A stretch of DNA of 64,000 bases from UBA6522 sp965221035 (GCA_965221035.1 OZ244860.1:2852001-2916000); one strand, 5' to 3'. Positions 9,560 to 18,699 are shown, numbered from the stretch's first letter. Notes: generated from the sequence alone by a model not told the origin. Numbers and translations are program-made.

Positions 9560-9931
9560 CTAGATCAACTTGCAGTCGTAGGGCGCAAAGCGGCGGTCAT
9601 TGCTCATCAATGCGATGTTTCGCGCGACACATTGCACGATCAACATCCGATCGAAGGGATCTCGATGGTGAAACGGAAGATCCCTCAGAAGCGTGGCGTC
9701 CGTCGCGGAGAAATTCAGCAATTCGAAGCCCATCTGCTCGGCGCAGGCGATCACGTCGTGATCGAAGCTCAGTTTCCCGAGTGACGCCTTGATCATGATC
9801 TCGGCGATCGAGACGGAACTCAGAAGGATGATGTTGGCGCGGCTCTCCAGTTCGCTTCGTTGCGCTGGTGAAAGGCGTTCAGGCGTGGCGACAGCCCAGA
9901 TGAACACGTGGGTGTCGACCAGAATCCTCAA
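9560..9931 (-). CDS. vapC: VapC-like PIN-domain toxin
   Basis: 123 residues. The PIN ribonuclease fold is indicated by the opening [14 protein letters not shown] (first catalytic Asp), the Glu in [16 protein letters not shown], the acidic cluster in [13 protein letters not shown], and MSNDRRF near the C-terminus. It probably cleaves RNA when released from its antitoxin. It overlaps the upstream antitoxin gene by ATGA (9928-9931). Its stop codon touches the 3' CCA of tRNA-Arg, which suggests the pair arrived with an element that used the tRNA end as target. Confidence 0.88.
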   Translation of the reverse strand: MRILVDTHVFIWAVATPERLSPAQRSELESRANIILLSSVSIAEIMIKASLGKLSFDHDVIACAEQMGFELLNFSATDATLLRDLPFHHRDPFDRMLIVQCVARNIALMSNDRRFAPYDCKLI

Positions 9932-10164
9932 TCGACCTTTCCATAAAACATGCGTTCGATTTCTTCGTCCGTTCCAAACAGCGCCTCGTCGGAAACGTCA
10001 ATTCGACCTCTCAGTAACCCCAGCGTTCGCCTGCCTTCCGGAACATGGGGCACCAGGTCGGCTATGGGCAGATTGTTCTTTGCGATGATTATCTTTTCGC
10101 CGTGATAGACGCGATCGATCAGTCTCGAGAGCTGCGCCTTTGCATCCGAAATGTTGATGATCAC
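9928..10164 (-). CDS. Phd/YefM-family antitoxin
   Basis: 78 residues. The opening MIINISDAKAQLSRLIDRVYHGEKIIIAKNNLPIADLVP is the typical Phd/YefM DNA-binding fold. The C-terminal tail (EALFGTDEEIERMFYG) is the likely toxin-binding part. It is translated just before the PIN toxin with a 4-base overlap and should repress its own operon. Confidence 0.88.
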   Translation of the reverse strand: MIINISDAKAQLSRLIDRVYHGEKIIIAKNNLPIADLVPHVPEGRRTLGLLRGRIDVSDEALFGTDEEIERMFYGKVD

Positions 10165-10312
10165 AAGTCGAACTCCTCTATGCGGTCTATCAAGCCATAT
10201 TGGATCGTTCGGATCATATCAGGTCTTGTGGGTCCACTTCCTGTTCGACGGCATCGTCGCGACCGGTTTGCGAGTGATGCGATTGCTTTCTTGGCGCGCC
10301 AACCTGTGTGCG

Positions 10313-11470
10313 TCATTTTCCTCCGAATAGCGAACCGGGTTCGGCCAGCGTCGCGACCGGCACGGCTTCCACCCGTTCGTGTAGTGGGTAGCGCTTGTTG
10401 CCCGGGTAGATCATCGCAATGCGCTCCAGTCCGAGATTGTCGAGGGCAACGCGAATGGATGGCGTCACCCTCGGAGCGTCGGCCCTCTTGCATTCCACCC
10501 CAAGTAGCCGATCACCGCGACGCAGGAGCAGATCGATTTCAGCGCCTTGGTGTGTGGCCCAGAACCAGGCGTCATCGTAATGCTCGGCGGCCAGAATCTG
10601 CTCGATCACGAATCCTTCCCAAGACGCACCCACATTGGGATGGGTCAGGAGCGCCTTTTCCGTCCCCAAACCAAGTAGTTGGTGCAGCAGACCGCTGTCG
10701 CGCACGTAGATCTTCGGCGACTTGACCTGCCGCTTGCCAAGATTCGCGTGCCATGGTTGGAGTTGGCGCACCACGAGAGCATCGGTAAGTATATCCAGGT
10801 AACGTCGCGTCGTGGTTGGACTCATCCCGAGCGCCCGCGCAGGTTGCGTCGAATTCCAGATCTGGCCGTGATAATGCCCGATCATCATCCAGAATCGAAG
10901 CATGGCTACCGCTGGTACACGAACACCCCACTGAGGGAAATCGCGTTCGAGCAGCGTCTGAATGAACTGCTTTCGCCAAGCCATGCTATCGAGTTCACTG
11001 TCCGCGAGACAGGCGCGCGGGAAGCCGCCACGACGCCAAAGCGTGTCGCTGGCTTCAGCGCCGAGTTCCGCCAACGTGAAGCCGCCTATTTCTGTCCGCT
11101 CCATGCGTCCCGCCAGCGACTCCGCACTCTGCCTAAGCAGTGCTCCCGATGCGCTGCCGAGTATGAGAAAGTGCGCCCGTTCTTCACGACGATCCGCGAG
11201 CACCCTGAGCACGGGGAAGAGATCGGGCCGGCGCTGGATTTCGTCGATGACCACCAGGCCCTCTAGCGGTGCCATCGCCGTTCTGGGCTCTTCGAGGCGC
11301 ATGAGGTCCACGGGGTCTTCCAGGTCGAAGTAGTTCGGCGATTGGACGTCGAGCAGTTCACGCGCCAGCGTGGTTTTGCCGGATTGGCGGGGGCCGGTGA
11401 GTACGGTCACCGGATTGCGGGCCAGGGAGGTGCGAATCCGCTTGAGTAGACGGTCGCGCGGTATGTTCAT
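10313..11470 (-). CDS. AAA-type ATPase with DUF4143 domain
   Basis: 385 residues. The N-terminus has a Walker A motif in VLTGPRQSGKTTLARELL (about residue 24) and a Walker B in LEGLVVIDEIQRRPDL, followed by the sensor-like LILGSASGALLR. The C-terminal half is the DUF4143 type, with YVRDSGLLHQLLGL and a nuclease-like EIDLLLRRG plus VECKRADAP; that last acidic-Lys arrangement resembles PD-(D/E)XK folds. These proteins are common in mobile and symbiont genomes and their role is not settled. The start ATG lies only three bases after a 55-bp palindrome, with no room for a normal ribosome site. Confidence 0.85.
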   Translation of the reverse strand: MNIPRDRLLKRIRTSLARNPVTVLTGPRQSGKTTLARELLDVQSPNYFDLEDPVDLMRLEEPRTAMAPLEGLVVIDEIQRRPDLFPVLRVLADRREERAHFLILGSASGALLRQSAESLAGRMERTEIGGFTLAELGAEASDTLWRRGGFPRACLADSELDSMAWRKQFIQTLLERDFPQWGVRVPAVAMLRFWMMIGHYHGQIWNSTQPARALGMSPTTTRRYLDILTDALVVRQLQPWHANLGKRQVKSPKIYVRDSGLLHQLLGLGTEKALLTHPNVGASWEGFVIEQILAAEHYDDAWFWATHQGAEIDLLLRRGDRLLGVECKRADAPRVTPSIRVALDNLGLERIAMIYPGNKRYPLHERVEAVPVATLAEPGSLFGGK

Positions 11471-11473
11471 AAC

Positions 11474-11528
11474 CGCATGCTACCATGAAAAACAATTATT
11501 ACATGTTTGTTTTTCATGGTAGCATGCG
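11474..11528. promoter_or_regulatory. Perfect 22-bp palindrome at the ATPase start
   Basis: Left arm 11474-11495 and right arm 11507-11528 are exact reverse complements (core GCATGCTACCATGAAAAACA) around an 11-base loop. It ends three bases before the ATPase ATG, so it may be an autoregulatory operator or an RNA hairpin that controls translation. Confidence 0.7.
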
Positions 11529-11566
11529 TTGTCACGGTCGTATAAAGCCTGAATTGTTCCCTAACC

Positions 11567-12508
11567 TCAGACTTCGGTCGCATCCTGATTCAGCCGCTGG
11601 CCGGCATGATCGCGGAGGTAATCGTCGACATGGGACCGGTAATGTGCCATCGCCCGCCGGGTCAGGTCGCCGCCACCCTCCGGAAACTCGAGCGTGCGCC
11701 CGTTCGGGAACCGCAGGCTGCGCACCGGCATCACTTCGCGGGTCGCGCTGGTGATGAAGCTTTCGGTGGCGCGCTCCGCATCCTTGAGGGAAATCTCGCG
11801 CGAGACGATGTCAAGCCCACGGGCCGAGCAGGCGTCCCGCAACGCCTCCCGGGTCAGTCCGCGCAGATGCCCTGCCGACGCGGCGGGCGTGGCGATGTCG
11901 CCGTCGATGACGAAGAAGACGTTGCTGTTGGATGATTCGGTGACCAGCCCGGCGTCGTTCAGCATGATGCAGTCGTCCGCACCCAGTTCGCGGGCTTCGA
12001 TGACCCCGAGAACATTGTTCAGATAGTTGCCGCCCTTGATGTTCGGATCCAGCGCGTTGACGGGGTTGCGCCGGGTACTCGATACCGCCAGGCGCACGCC
12101 CCGGCTGTAGAATTCCTCACGCCAGGGCAGCAGCTCCCTGACGATGATCACATATCGGTTTGCCAGTTCGGGATCCGGAAAGAGGTCCACGGGACCTTCG
12201 CCGCGGGTGATGCAATAGCGCACGTAGACATCCCGCATGTGTTCGGCGGCCCCCGTCGCCCTGAAGGTCCTGCGGATTTCCTCCGTCAACTCCCGCTTGC
12301 CCATTTGCAGCCGCAGGTGGATCAGCCTGGCGGAATTCTCGAACCGCTCCCAGTGTTCATCGAAAAACAGCGGGATACCCCCATAGGTGCGAAACACCTC
12401 GTAGACGGAGTCGCCATACAGAAACCCCCTGTCCATCACCGGAATCCGCGCTTCCCCCGTGGGTGTGATGACGCCGTCCACATTGGTCATGCTCTGAACA
12501 TGGCTCAT
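11567..12508 (-). CDS. Class IV aminotransferase (D-alanine or branched-chain type)
   Basis: 313 residues from ATG 12508 with GGGGAG upstream. Fold type IV PLP enzyme: VMDRGFLYGDSVYEVFRTYGG opens the N-terminal domain, the catalytic Lys is in NPNIKGGNYLNNVLG, the conserved Glu in VTESSNSNVFFV, and a later SATREVMPVRSL fits the phosphate-binding turn. Members make branched-chain amino acids or D-amino acids. The position beside dacA and lipB is one where D-alanine transaminase-like genes occur in other gammaproteobacteria, which favours a D-amino-acid role, but sequence alone does not decide. A composite palindrome separates it from lipB. Confidence 0.85.
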   Translation of the reverse strand: MSHVQSMTNVDGVITPTGEARIPVMDRGFLYGDSVYEVFRTYGGIPLFFDEHWERFENSARLIHLRLQMGKRELTEEIRRTFRATGAAEHMRDVYVRYCITRGEGPVDLFPDPELANRYVIIVRELLPWREEFYSRGVRLAVSSTRRNPVNALDPNIKGGNYLNNVLGVIEARELGADDCIMLNDAGLVTESSNSNVFFVIDGDIATPAASAGHLRGLTREALRDACSARGLDIVSREISLKDAERATESFITSATREVMPVRSLRFPNGRTLEFPEGGGDLTRRAMAHYRSHVDDYLRDHAGQRLNQDATEV

Positions 12509-12553
12509 AACGTTCTCCCCAAGCGGTGCTTCCTGCACCCGTCTTTTGACCGA

Positions 12554-12708
12554 GTTCATCGTCGGCCCGGCATGGACCGCCGCGCGGGCGTCGTGGGCGC
12601 GGCGCGGGGCCATGGATGGCCAGGAGCGCCGCGCCCCGATTCGAGCCCGCCAGGGATGGCGGGCAAGATTGAGCCCGCGCGGCGGTCCATGCCGGGCCGA
12701 CGATGAAC
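12554..12708. repeat. Composite palindromic element, copy 1 (inverted)
   Basis: Outer arms 12554-12589 and 12673-12708 are perfect reverse complements over 36 bp (including CGGCCCGGCATGGACCGCC). Inside are two hairpins: stem 12595-12605 with 12626-12636 around a CCATGGATGG centre, and stem 12645-12651 with 12658-12664 around AGGGAT. In inverted orientation the inner core matches copies at 31007-31148 and 59450-59585. It lies between lipB and the aminotransferase. Confidence 0.8.
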
Positions 12709-12781
12709 ACCGCTAAATGCCAACTTGTCCCCGGTTACCACCTGGACTGATGAAAGTCATCCCGGATGGCGTCAACAGGCA

Positions 12782-13414
12782 TCACCCCCGAGTCAACCGG
12801 AATCTGAGACTCCGTTCAAGATCATTCCGCACGAGCCCCATGTCGGCGACCCCGCACAGCGACCTGAGATCGGTCACCGGCAGCGCCTCGAAGCCGCAGG
12901 GATTGATCCGGCTGAATGGCTCGAGGTCCATGTCCACGTTCAGCGCGATGCCGTGATACGAGCACTGGCGGCTGATCTTGAGCCCGAGTGCCGCGAGCTT
13001 GCGGCCGCCCACATAAACGCCGGGCGCGTCGCGTCGGCCGTATGCTTCGATGCCGTAAACCGCCGCCGCATCGATCACGGCATGTTCCAGAGCCTCCACC
13101 AGTCCGCGCACGCCGAGCTTCAGACGCGCCAGGTCGAGAAGCGTGTAGGCCACCAGCTGGCCGGGACCGTGGTACGTGACCTGCCCTCCCCGGTCGATCT
13201 TCAGGACCGGGATATCCGAAGGGTCGAGCACGTGCGAGGCATCGCCGTTGATGCCCAGGGTGAAGACGGGAGGGTGTTCGACAAACCAGACCTCGTCCGG
13301 CGTATCCGGCGTGCGCTCGGCCGTAAAGCGCTTCATGTCTTCCCAAACCGACCAAAGGGGCCTTTCCCCCAGGGCGCGCCCGACAAAACCACCGGATACG
13401 GTGCCGGCCCGCAT
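12782..13414 (-). CDS. lipB: Octanoyltransferase
   Basis: 210 residues from ATG 13414. LipB moves the octanoyl group from acyl carrier protein to lipoyl domains in the first step of lipoate synthesis. Family motifs are complete: EVWFVEHPPVFTLG, RGGQVTYHGPGQLVAY, the catalytic Lys in VGGRKLAALGLKI, and the catalytic Cys in RINPCGFEAL. It follows dacA by 52 bases in the same direction. The ybeD gene often found between dacA and lipB is absent, and lipA is not in the window. Confidence 0.93.
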   Translation of the reverse strand: MRAGTVSGGFVGRALGERPLWSVWEDMKRFTAERTPDTPDEVWFVEHPPVFTLGINGDASHVLDPSDIPVLKIDRGGQVTYHGPGQLVAYTLLDLARLKLGVRGLVEALEHAVIDAAAVYGIEAYGRRDAPGVYVGGRKLAALGLKISRQCSYHGIALNVDMDLEPFSRINPCGFEALPVTDLRSLCGVADMGLVRNDLERSLRFRLTRG

Positions 13415-13466
13415 CGCCCGCCATTCGTCCGCGGCGATTGCGGCCGTGTCCCCGGTGGCGGGCCGA

Positions 13467-14603
13467 TCATTCAAACCAGAGGCGGATTTCGTCCTTGAAC
13501 CGTTGCCAAAGGCCGGCCTCGCCCACATCGGCGAGCGCCACCAGCGGCAAGATCGCCAATTCCTCGTCATTCATGGAAATCGTGACGGTCCCCAACGCGG
13601 TGCCTGCCTCGATGGGCGCCGTCAACTCGGCGTCCAGGACCGTATTCGAGTTCAGAGAGTCGTAGCGTCCCTTGGGGATGGTCAGGAAGTGGTCATCGGC
13701 AACGCCCAGCGGCAGCGAATTGGTTTCTCCCTTCCAGACACGCGCGGAGGTCACCTCGTCGCCAGCCGAAAACAGCCTGTATGTCTCATAGAAGCGAAAC
13801 CCGTAGTTGAGCAGCGCCTGGCTGTCGTTGGCTCGCGCTTCCGCGCTGTGGGAACCCATGACCACCGACACCAGCCGCATGCCGGAGCGTTCCGCCGATG
13901 TCACCAGGCAGTAGCCGGCCGCCTCTGTGAATCCGGTCTTCAGTCCATCGACGGAGGAGTCGCGCCACAGCAGGGTGTTGCGGTTGAATTGCTCGATGTC
14001 GTTGTAGGTGAACTCCCGTTGCGAGTACCACGCGTAGTATTCCGGAAACTCGGAAATGATCGCCCGGGCCACCGTGGCCGCATCCCGCGCCGTCATGTAA
14101 TGGTCCGGATCCGGCAGCCCGGTGCTGTTGCGGAATGAACTGGATTGCATTCCCAACTGTTCGGCGTAGTAATTCATGAGTTCGGCGAATGTCGCCTCCG
14201 TTCCCCCGACATGCTCCGCCAGGGCCACGCTCGCGTCGTTGCCCGACTGCACGATCATTCCCTGGAGCAGATCCTCCACGGACACGGTTGTGCCGACCGG
14301 CAGGAACGTTCTCGACCCTTCCGTGCTCCAGGCCTTTTCGCTGACCCGCACCTGGTCGTCCAGATTGATCTGCCCGTCCCTGAGCGCCTTGAAGGCCGCA
14401 TACGCGGTCATCAGCTTGGTCAGGCTTGCCGGTTCGAGAACTTCGTCCGGGTTGCTCTCGGCAATGACGTCACCGGTCGCATGATCGATGAGAATATAGC
14501 TATTCACGCCCAGCTGCGGCGGTGCGGGAATGGGAATTTCCTGGGCGTGGGTCACGGAAGCGATGGCAAGGGCGAAGGCAGTCGGCATCCAGATTCGGAG
14601 CAT
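13467..14603 (-). CDS. dacA: D-alanyl-D-alanine carboxypeptidase, PBP5/6 type
   Basis: 378 residues. The start ATG 14603 has an excellent AGGAGG six bases upstream and begins a signal peptide (MLRIWMPTAFALAIASVTHAQ). Penicillin-binding motifs are in order: SLTK in EPASLTKLMTAY, SGN in VQSGNDASVAL and KTG in DGLKTGFTEAAGYC. The C-terminal beta domain and the final amphipathic helix (WQRFKDEIRLWF) fit a periplasmic enzyme held on the membrane. It trims pentapeptides of peptidoglycan. It follows mltB by 49 bases. Confidence 0.95.
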   Translation of the reverse strand: MLRIWMPTAFALAIASVTHAQEIPIPAPPQLGVNSYILIDHATGDVIAESNPDEVLEPASLTKLMTAYAAFKALRDGQINLDDQVRVSEKAWSTEGSRTFLPVGTTVSVEDLLQGMIVQSGNDASVALAEHVGGTEATFAELMNYYAEQLGMQSSSFRNSTGLPDPDHYMTARDAATVARAIISEFPEYYAWYSQREFTYNDIEQFNRNTLLWRDSSVDGLKTGFTEAAGYCLVTSAERSGMRLVSVVMGSHSAEARANDSQALLNYGFRFYETYRLFSAGDEVTSARVWKGETNSLPLGVADDHFLTIPKGRYDSLNSNTVLDAELTAPIEAGTALGTVTISMNDEELAILPLVALADVGEAGLWQRFKDEIRLWFE

Positions 14604-14652
14604 CGGGTTCCTCCTGAGGGGCAACTTAGCTTGCATGGTGTCGGGGTTCACT

Positions 14653-15660
14653 CTAGTCCCCGACGGCGGCTCGAATTTCGCGTCCCAGCTGGTGAACCGC
14701 CAGCGCGTACATGACGCTGCGATTGTAGCGGGTAATCACGCGGAAGTTGTGGTATCCGACCCAGTATTCCTGTTCGTCATCGCCCTCGAGCGACAGGAGG
14801 GTGACGGGCGTGTCGTCGGGCAGGTCCGTCGTGATTTCGTATCCCGCCTCGCGTACCGAGGCCAGGGTATCGTTCAGGTCCATCGTGTTGTCCGATTCCC
14901 CGCTGGCACGGCCCGGGATCGGCAGAACCCGCTCCGCGACGGCCTCCCCCGCCCGCCAGCTGTGGGCGGCAAAATAGTTGGCGACGCTGGCCAGCACATC
15001 CTCCCAGTCCTCCCACAGGTCGCGTCTGCCGTCACCGTTGCCGTCCACGGCGTAGGCGCGAAAGCTCGATGAAATGAACTGTCCGGCGCCCATGGCGCCG
15101 GCGTATGACCCCATGAGCGACTCCGGGTCGAAGCCTTCTTCCCTGACGAGCAGGAAGAACGCTTCCAGTTCGGAGGCAAAGAATGCGGACCTCGGAGGAT
15201 AGGCGAACGCCAATGTGGCCAAGGCGTCCACCACTCGGTAGCTGCCCATGCGCCCGCCGTAATTGGTTTCCACTCCCAGGATCGCCACCAGCACTTCCGG
15301 CGCGACTCCGAACGAATCGCTGGCGCGGGCGATCTCCCCGGCGTGCTCCCGCCAGAACGCCACGCCGCCGTCGATGCGCGTTTCGGTGAGAAAGATGTCG
15401 CGATACTCGTGCCAGGCCAGGACCCGTTCGGCAGGTCTGGATATGGCTTCGAGAATGCTCTGCCGGATTTCGGCGCGCTCAAGGACCGCGCTCAGTTCGG
15501 CGGCGTCGAATCCATGTTCATCGACCATGCGTTCGACAAAGGCCGCCCGCGCCTGGTCCACCGCGACGGGATCGACGTCGACTGCGCGGACGGCGCCTGC
15601 CGCCAAGGAGACCCCGACGATCAGAAGCCCGGCGGGTACGGGCCGAAGATGAGTGGTCAT
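14653..15660 (-). CDS. mltB: Lytic murein transglycosylase B
   Basis: 335 residues from ATG 15660, overlapping the rodA stop by ATGA. A signal peptide (MTTHLRPVPAGLLIVGVSLAAGA) lacks a lipobox Cys, so the enzyme appears soluble in the periplasm rather than a lipoprotein. The catalytic Glu is in LVAILGVETNYGG; MGSYAGAMGAGQFISSSFRAYAVDGNGDGRRDLW is the family signature with its metal-binding EF-like loop. It cleaves glycan strands to 1,6-anhydro ends. Typical partner of rodA and dacA in this operon. Confidence 0.95.
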   Translation of the reverse strand: MTTHLRPVPAGLLIVGVSLAAGAVRAVDVDPVAVDQARAAFVERMVDEHGFDAAELSAVLERAEIRQSILEAISRPAERVLAWHEYRDIFLTETRIDGGVAFWREHAGEIARASDSFGVAPEVLVAILGVETNYGGRMGSYRVVDALATLAFAYPPRSAFFASELEAFFLLVREEGFDPESLMGSYAGAMGAGQFISSSFRAYAVDGNGDGRRDLWEDWEDVLASVANYFAAHSWRAGEAVAERVLPIPGRASGESDNTMDLNDTLASVREAGYEITTDLPDDTPVTLLSLEGDDEQEYWVGYHNFRVITRYNRSVMYALAVHQLGREIRAAVGD

Positions 15661-16793
15661 GTTGCCAATAACCTCCGATTGCCATGGATTGCGGTGAGGA
15701 TGCCAAGTCCCGCCATCAGCGTCACCATGGAGGTGCCGCCCAGGCTGATCAGCGGCAGCGGAACGCCCACCACGGGGAGCAGGCCGCAGACCATGCCGGC
15801 ATTCACGAAGACATGCAGGAAAAAGGTCAGGCTCAGGCCGCCCGCCAGCAGACGGCCGAAATGGTCTTGAGCCTGGGCGGCGATGTACAGTCCGCGCCCC
15901 ACCACCAGAAGATACAGTCCGAGCAGCAGAAGCAGTCCGAGCAGGCCGAACTCTTCGCCCATTACGGCGAGAATGAAGTCCGTGGAGCGTTCCGGAAGGA
16001 ATTCCAGATGCGACTGGGTACCGTTGAGCCAACCCCTGCCGAACAGTCCGCCGGAGCCCAGCGCGATCTTCGACTGGATTATGTTGTAGCCGGCTCCGAG
16101 CGGGTCGGACTCGGGATTCAGGAACGTCAGTACGCGGGCGCGCTGATAGTCCAGCATGGTCGACCAGAGCACCGGGGCCATGGCCAGGGCGACCACGCTC
16201 AGCAGGGCGACAAGCCGCAGGCTGATGCCCGCAAGGAGCACGGTCAGTCCCCCCGCCGCGAATACCAGCGCCGCCGTGCCGAGGTCGGGTTGGCGAAGTA
16301 TCAGCAGGGTGGGGGCCGCGATGATGCATCCGAGCACTATCAGGTTGGGCAGATTGGGTGGAAGTTGACGATCGTGCATGTACCACGCGATCATCAACGG
16401 CACCGCGATCTTCAGTATCTCCGATGGCTGGAACCGGACGATGCCCCAGTCCAGCCAGCGTTGCGCACCGTTGCCCACCGCGCCGTCGACCAGCACCCAG
16501 AGCAATAGCCCCAACGAGCCCAGGAAAATCCAGGGTGTCCACAGGCGCAGTGTCGACGGGGCGACCTGGGCGGCAGCGGCGAAGGCCAGCAGTGCGACGG
16601 ACAGTCGGATTCCCTGCCGCAACAGGAGCGAAACATTCTGGTCCACGGCACTGTAAAGGATCACCAGTCCCAGGATGCATACGGCAAGGCTGCCGATCAC
16701 CAACGGCAGGTCCATCACGATGCTTCGTCCAGCGAACGGCATTCTGATGGCGGCCTGCGACGCGCCGGAATCGAGCATGGATCCTCTAGCCAT
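15657..16793 (-). CDS. rodA: Rod shape-determining SEDS glycosyltransferase RodA
   Basis: About 378 residues with around ten hydrophobic segments. SEDS-family motifs are clear: NGAQRWLDWGIVRFQPSEILKI, RQPDLGTAALVFAAG, GAGYNIIQSKIALGSGGLFGRGW and LPERSTDFILAVMGEEFG. RodA polymerises lipid II for side-wall growth together with PBP2. The start at 16793 overlaps the end of mrdA by eight bases; a second ATG at 16778 also has an AGAGG site. The 3' end overlaps mltB by four bases. Confidence 0.95.
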   Translation of the reverse strand: MARGSMLDSGASQAAIRMPFAGRSIVMDLPLVIGSLAVCILGLVILYSAVDQNVSLLLRQGIRLSVALLAFAAAAQVAPSTLRLWTPWIFLGSLGLLLWVLVDGAVGNGAQRWLDWGIVRFQPSEILKIAVPLMIAWYMHDRQLPPNLPNLIVLGCIIAAPTLLILRQPDLGTAALVFAAGGLTVLLAGISLRLVALLSVVALAMAPVLWSTMLDYQRARVLTFLNPESDPLGAGYNIIQSKIALGSGGLFGRGWLNGTQSHLEFLPERSTDFILAVMGEEFGLLGLLLLLGLYLLVVGRGLYIAAQAQDHFGRLLAGGLSLTFFLHVFVNAGMVCGLLPVVGVPLPLISLGGTSMVTLMAGLGILTAIHGNRRLLAT

Positions 16794-18678
16794 GATCCTC
16801 AAGTGCCAGATAGGCGTCCAGTATCCTGCGAGCCGCCTCGGCGGGCAGTCCGCTTCCCGAACCGCCGTTCTCCACCACCACCGCGACCGCAATGGCCGGA
16901 TTGTCCGCCGGTGCGAAGGCGATGAACAGGCCATGGTCCCGAAGGCGTTCGTCCAGCGCCTCGGCGTCGTATTCCTCGCCCTGGGCCACGGAAATCACCT
17001 GGGCCGTGCCGGTCTTGCCGGCAACGCGGTACGGCGTCTGTCCCAACGGGCGGCGCGCGGTTCCCCTGTCGTGCTCGATGACTCCGATCATCGCTTCGCG
17101 AATGCGTTGCCAATGGCGCGGGTCGATTTCAGGCAAGGTGGCCAGTGGGACCGGATCGATCTCGACGACATCGCCGCTCGCCGCGGCCTGCGTCGCCACC
17201 ACCATGCGGGGCTTAAGCCGTGCGCCGGCGGCCAGCACCGCGGTGGCGTGCGCCAGTTGCAACGGCGTCGCCGTGGTGTAGCCCTGGCCGATGCCGGCAA
17301 TGACGGTTTCGCCGGGGAACCAGGTCTGGTCCTCTCGGCGCGAAAAATTGTTCCGCTTCCATTCCCTGGAAGGCACCACACCGCGGATTTCGCCGCCGAT
17401 ATCGATTTCGGTCAGACTGCCGAAACCGAAGATTTTCAGGGAGGAGTCGATGGCGTCGATGCCCATGTTCGTCGCCAGCCGATAAAAGTAAACGTCGCAT
17501 GACTCCACGATAGCCTGGTGCAGGTCCACCAGGCCGTGCCCTTCGCGCTGCCAGTCGCGATATTGATGGGTCTGGCCGGGCAGCGAGAAATGTCCGCCGC
17601 AATAGACGGGATCGTCCGCATCAAGCACATTCAAGCGCATCGCCGCCAGTCCCAGAAACGGCTTGATGGTGGAGCCCGGCGGATAACGTCCCGCCAACGC
17701 ACGGTTGAACAGGGGTTTGTCGGGGTCCGTCTCCAGCTCGCGGAACCGGACATGGCTCAACCCGGACCCGAATTGATTGGGGTCGAATGCCGGCGAGCTG
17801 ACCAATGCCAGCACGTCGCCCGTGGCGGGCTCGATGGCCACGGCCGCGCCGCGCATGCCCTCCAGGGCCCGCTGGGCGGCCAATTGAAGCTCGATGTCCA
17901 GGCCGACCACCAGATTGTCTCCGGGGACGGGCCATCGCGTGTCGAGGTTGCCACGCATCGAATCGGACGCCGCCGCCGGGTCCACCAGCACGCGCCCCTG
18001 CGCGTTGACCAACTGCTGGCGAAAGCCTACGGTGCCGTGCAGCACATCCTGGTAACTGCGTTCCAGGCCGCTGATGCCGATGAGCGTGGTCGCCGCGTAG
18101 TTGGCGCGGTCGATCCGCGCCATGTCCTCGCTGCCGATGCTGCCCAGGTAGCCGATCGAGTGACCTGTCAGGTCGCCGTATGGGTAGTGGCGGATCAGGC
18201 CCTCCCGAATGTCAATACCGCTGAATCGATGGCGCCGCACGGCGAACCGTGCCGCTTGAGACTCGGTCAGGTTCGCCAGCACGACGCGTTCGAATCTGCG
18301 ATGCGAGTTCACCGTGTCGACCAGGTTGGAACGCTCGGCCGGATCCAGGAGGTCAAGGGTCTCCAGAGACTGCAAGGTCGCTTCCAGATCGGAAATCTCC
18401 TCGGGAATCGCCACCATTTCCCATGCCGGCAGATTTTCCGCCAGCAACTGTCCGTTGCGATCGAAAATGAGGCCCCGTGTCGGCGCCAGGGGCTCGATCC
18501 GGACGCGATTGCCCTGGGCCAGTTCAGCGAAGACTTCATGGTGCGAGACCTGGATCTGGAATAGCCGCCATACCAGAACGCCGGTCATCGCCACGACGAG
18601 CAGGGCCATCAGGATGAGCCGGGAGTGGACCAGCCGCTGTTCCTTCCATAAGTCCCGGATTTGAATCTGGCCGCGCAT
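16786..18678 (-). CDS. mrdA: Penicillin-binding protein 2, elongation transpeptidase
   Basis: 630 residues, normal for PBP2. One N-terminal membrane anchor (about residues 20-42), then the pedestal domain starting RIEPLAPTRGLIFDRNGQLLA, then the transpeptidase. Catalytic motifs: STIK in PPGSTIKPFLG, SCD in VESCDVYFYRLA and KTGTA in VAGKTGTAQV. It cross-links new side-wall peptidoglycan in the Rod complex. It lies 21 bases after mreD and overlaps rodA. Confidence 0.96.
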   Translation of the reverse strand: MRGQIQIRDLWKEQRLVHSRLILMALLVVAMTGVLVWRLFQIQVSHHEVFAELAQGNRVRIEPLAPTRGLIFDRNGQLLAENLPAWEMVAIPEEISDLEATLQSLETLDLLDPAERSNLVDTVNSHRRFERVVLANLTESQAARFAVRRHRFSGIDIREGLIRHYPYGDLTGHSIGYLGSIGSEDMARIDRANYAATTLIGISGLERSYQDVLHGTVGFRQQLVNAQGRVLVDPAAASDSMRGNLDTRWPVPGDNLVVGLDIELQLAAQRALEGMRGAAVAIEPATGDVLALVSSPAFDPNQFGSGLSHVRFRELETDPDKPLFNRALAGRYPPGSTIKPFLGLAAMRLNVLDADDPVYCGGHFSLPGQTHQYRDWQREGHGLVDLHQAIVESCDVYFYRLATNMGIDAIDSSLKIFGFGSLTEIDIGGEIRGVVPSREWKRNNFSRREDQTWFPGETVIAGIGQGYTTATPLQLAHATAVLAAGARLKPRMVVATQAAASGDVVEIDPVPLATLPEIDPRHWQRIREAMIGVIEHDRGTARRPLGQTPYRVAGKTGTAQVISVAQGEEYDAEALDERLRDHGLFIAFAPADNPAIAVAVVVENGGSGSGLPAEAARRILDAYLALEDHG

Positions 18679-18699
18679 CGTTCCGATGGTATTAAACCG

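Noticed and set aside
12725..13498. 257-residue plus-strand frame opposite lipB
   Set aside because: Shadow of lipB, which has full catalytic motifs on the other strand.
17518..18564. 348-residue plus-strand frame opposite mrdA
   Set aside because: Antisense shadow; mrdA is complete and conserved.
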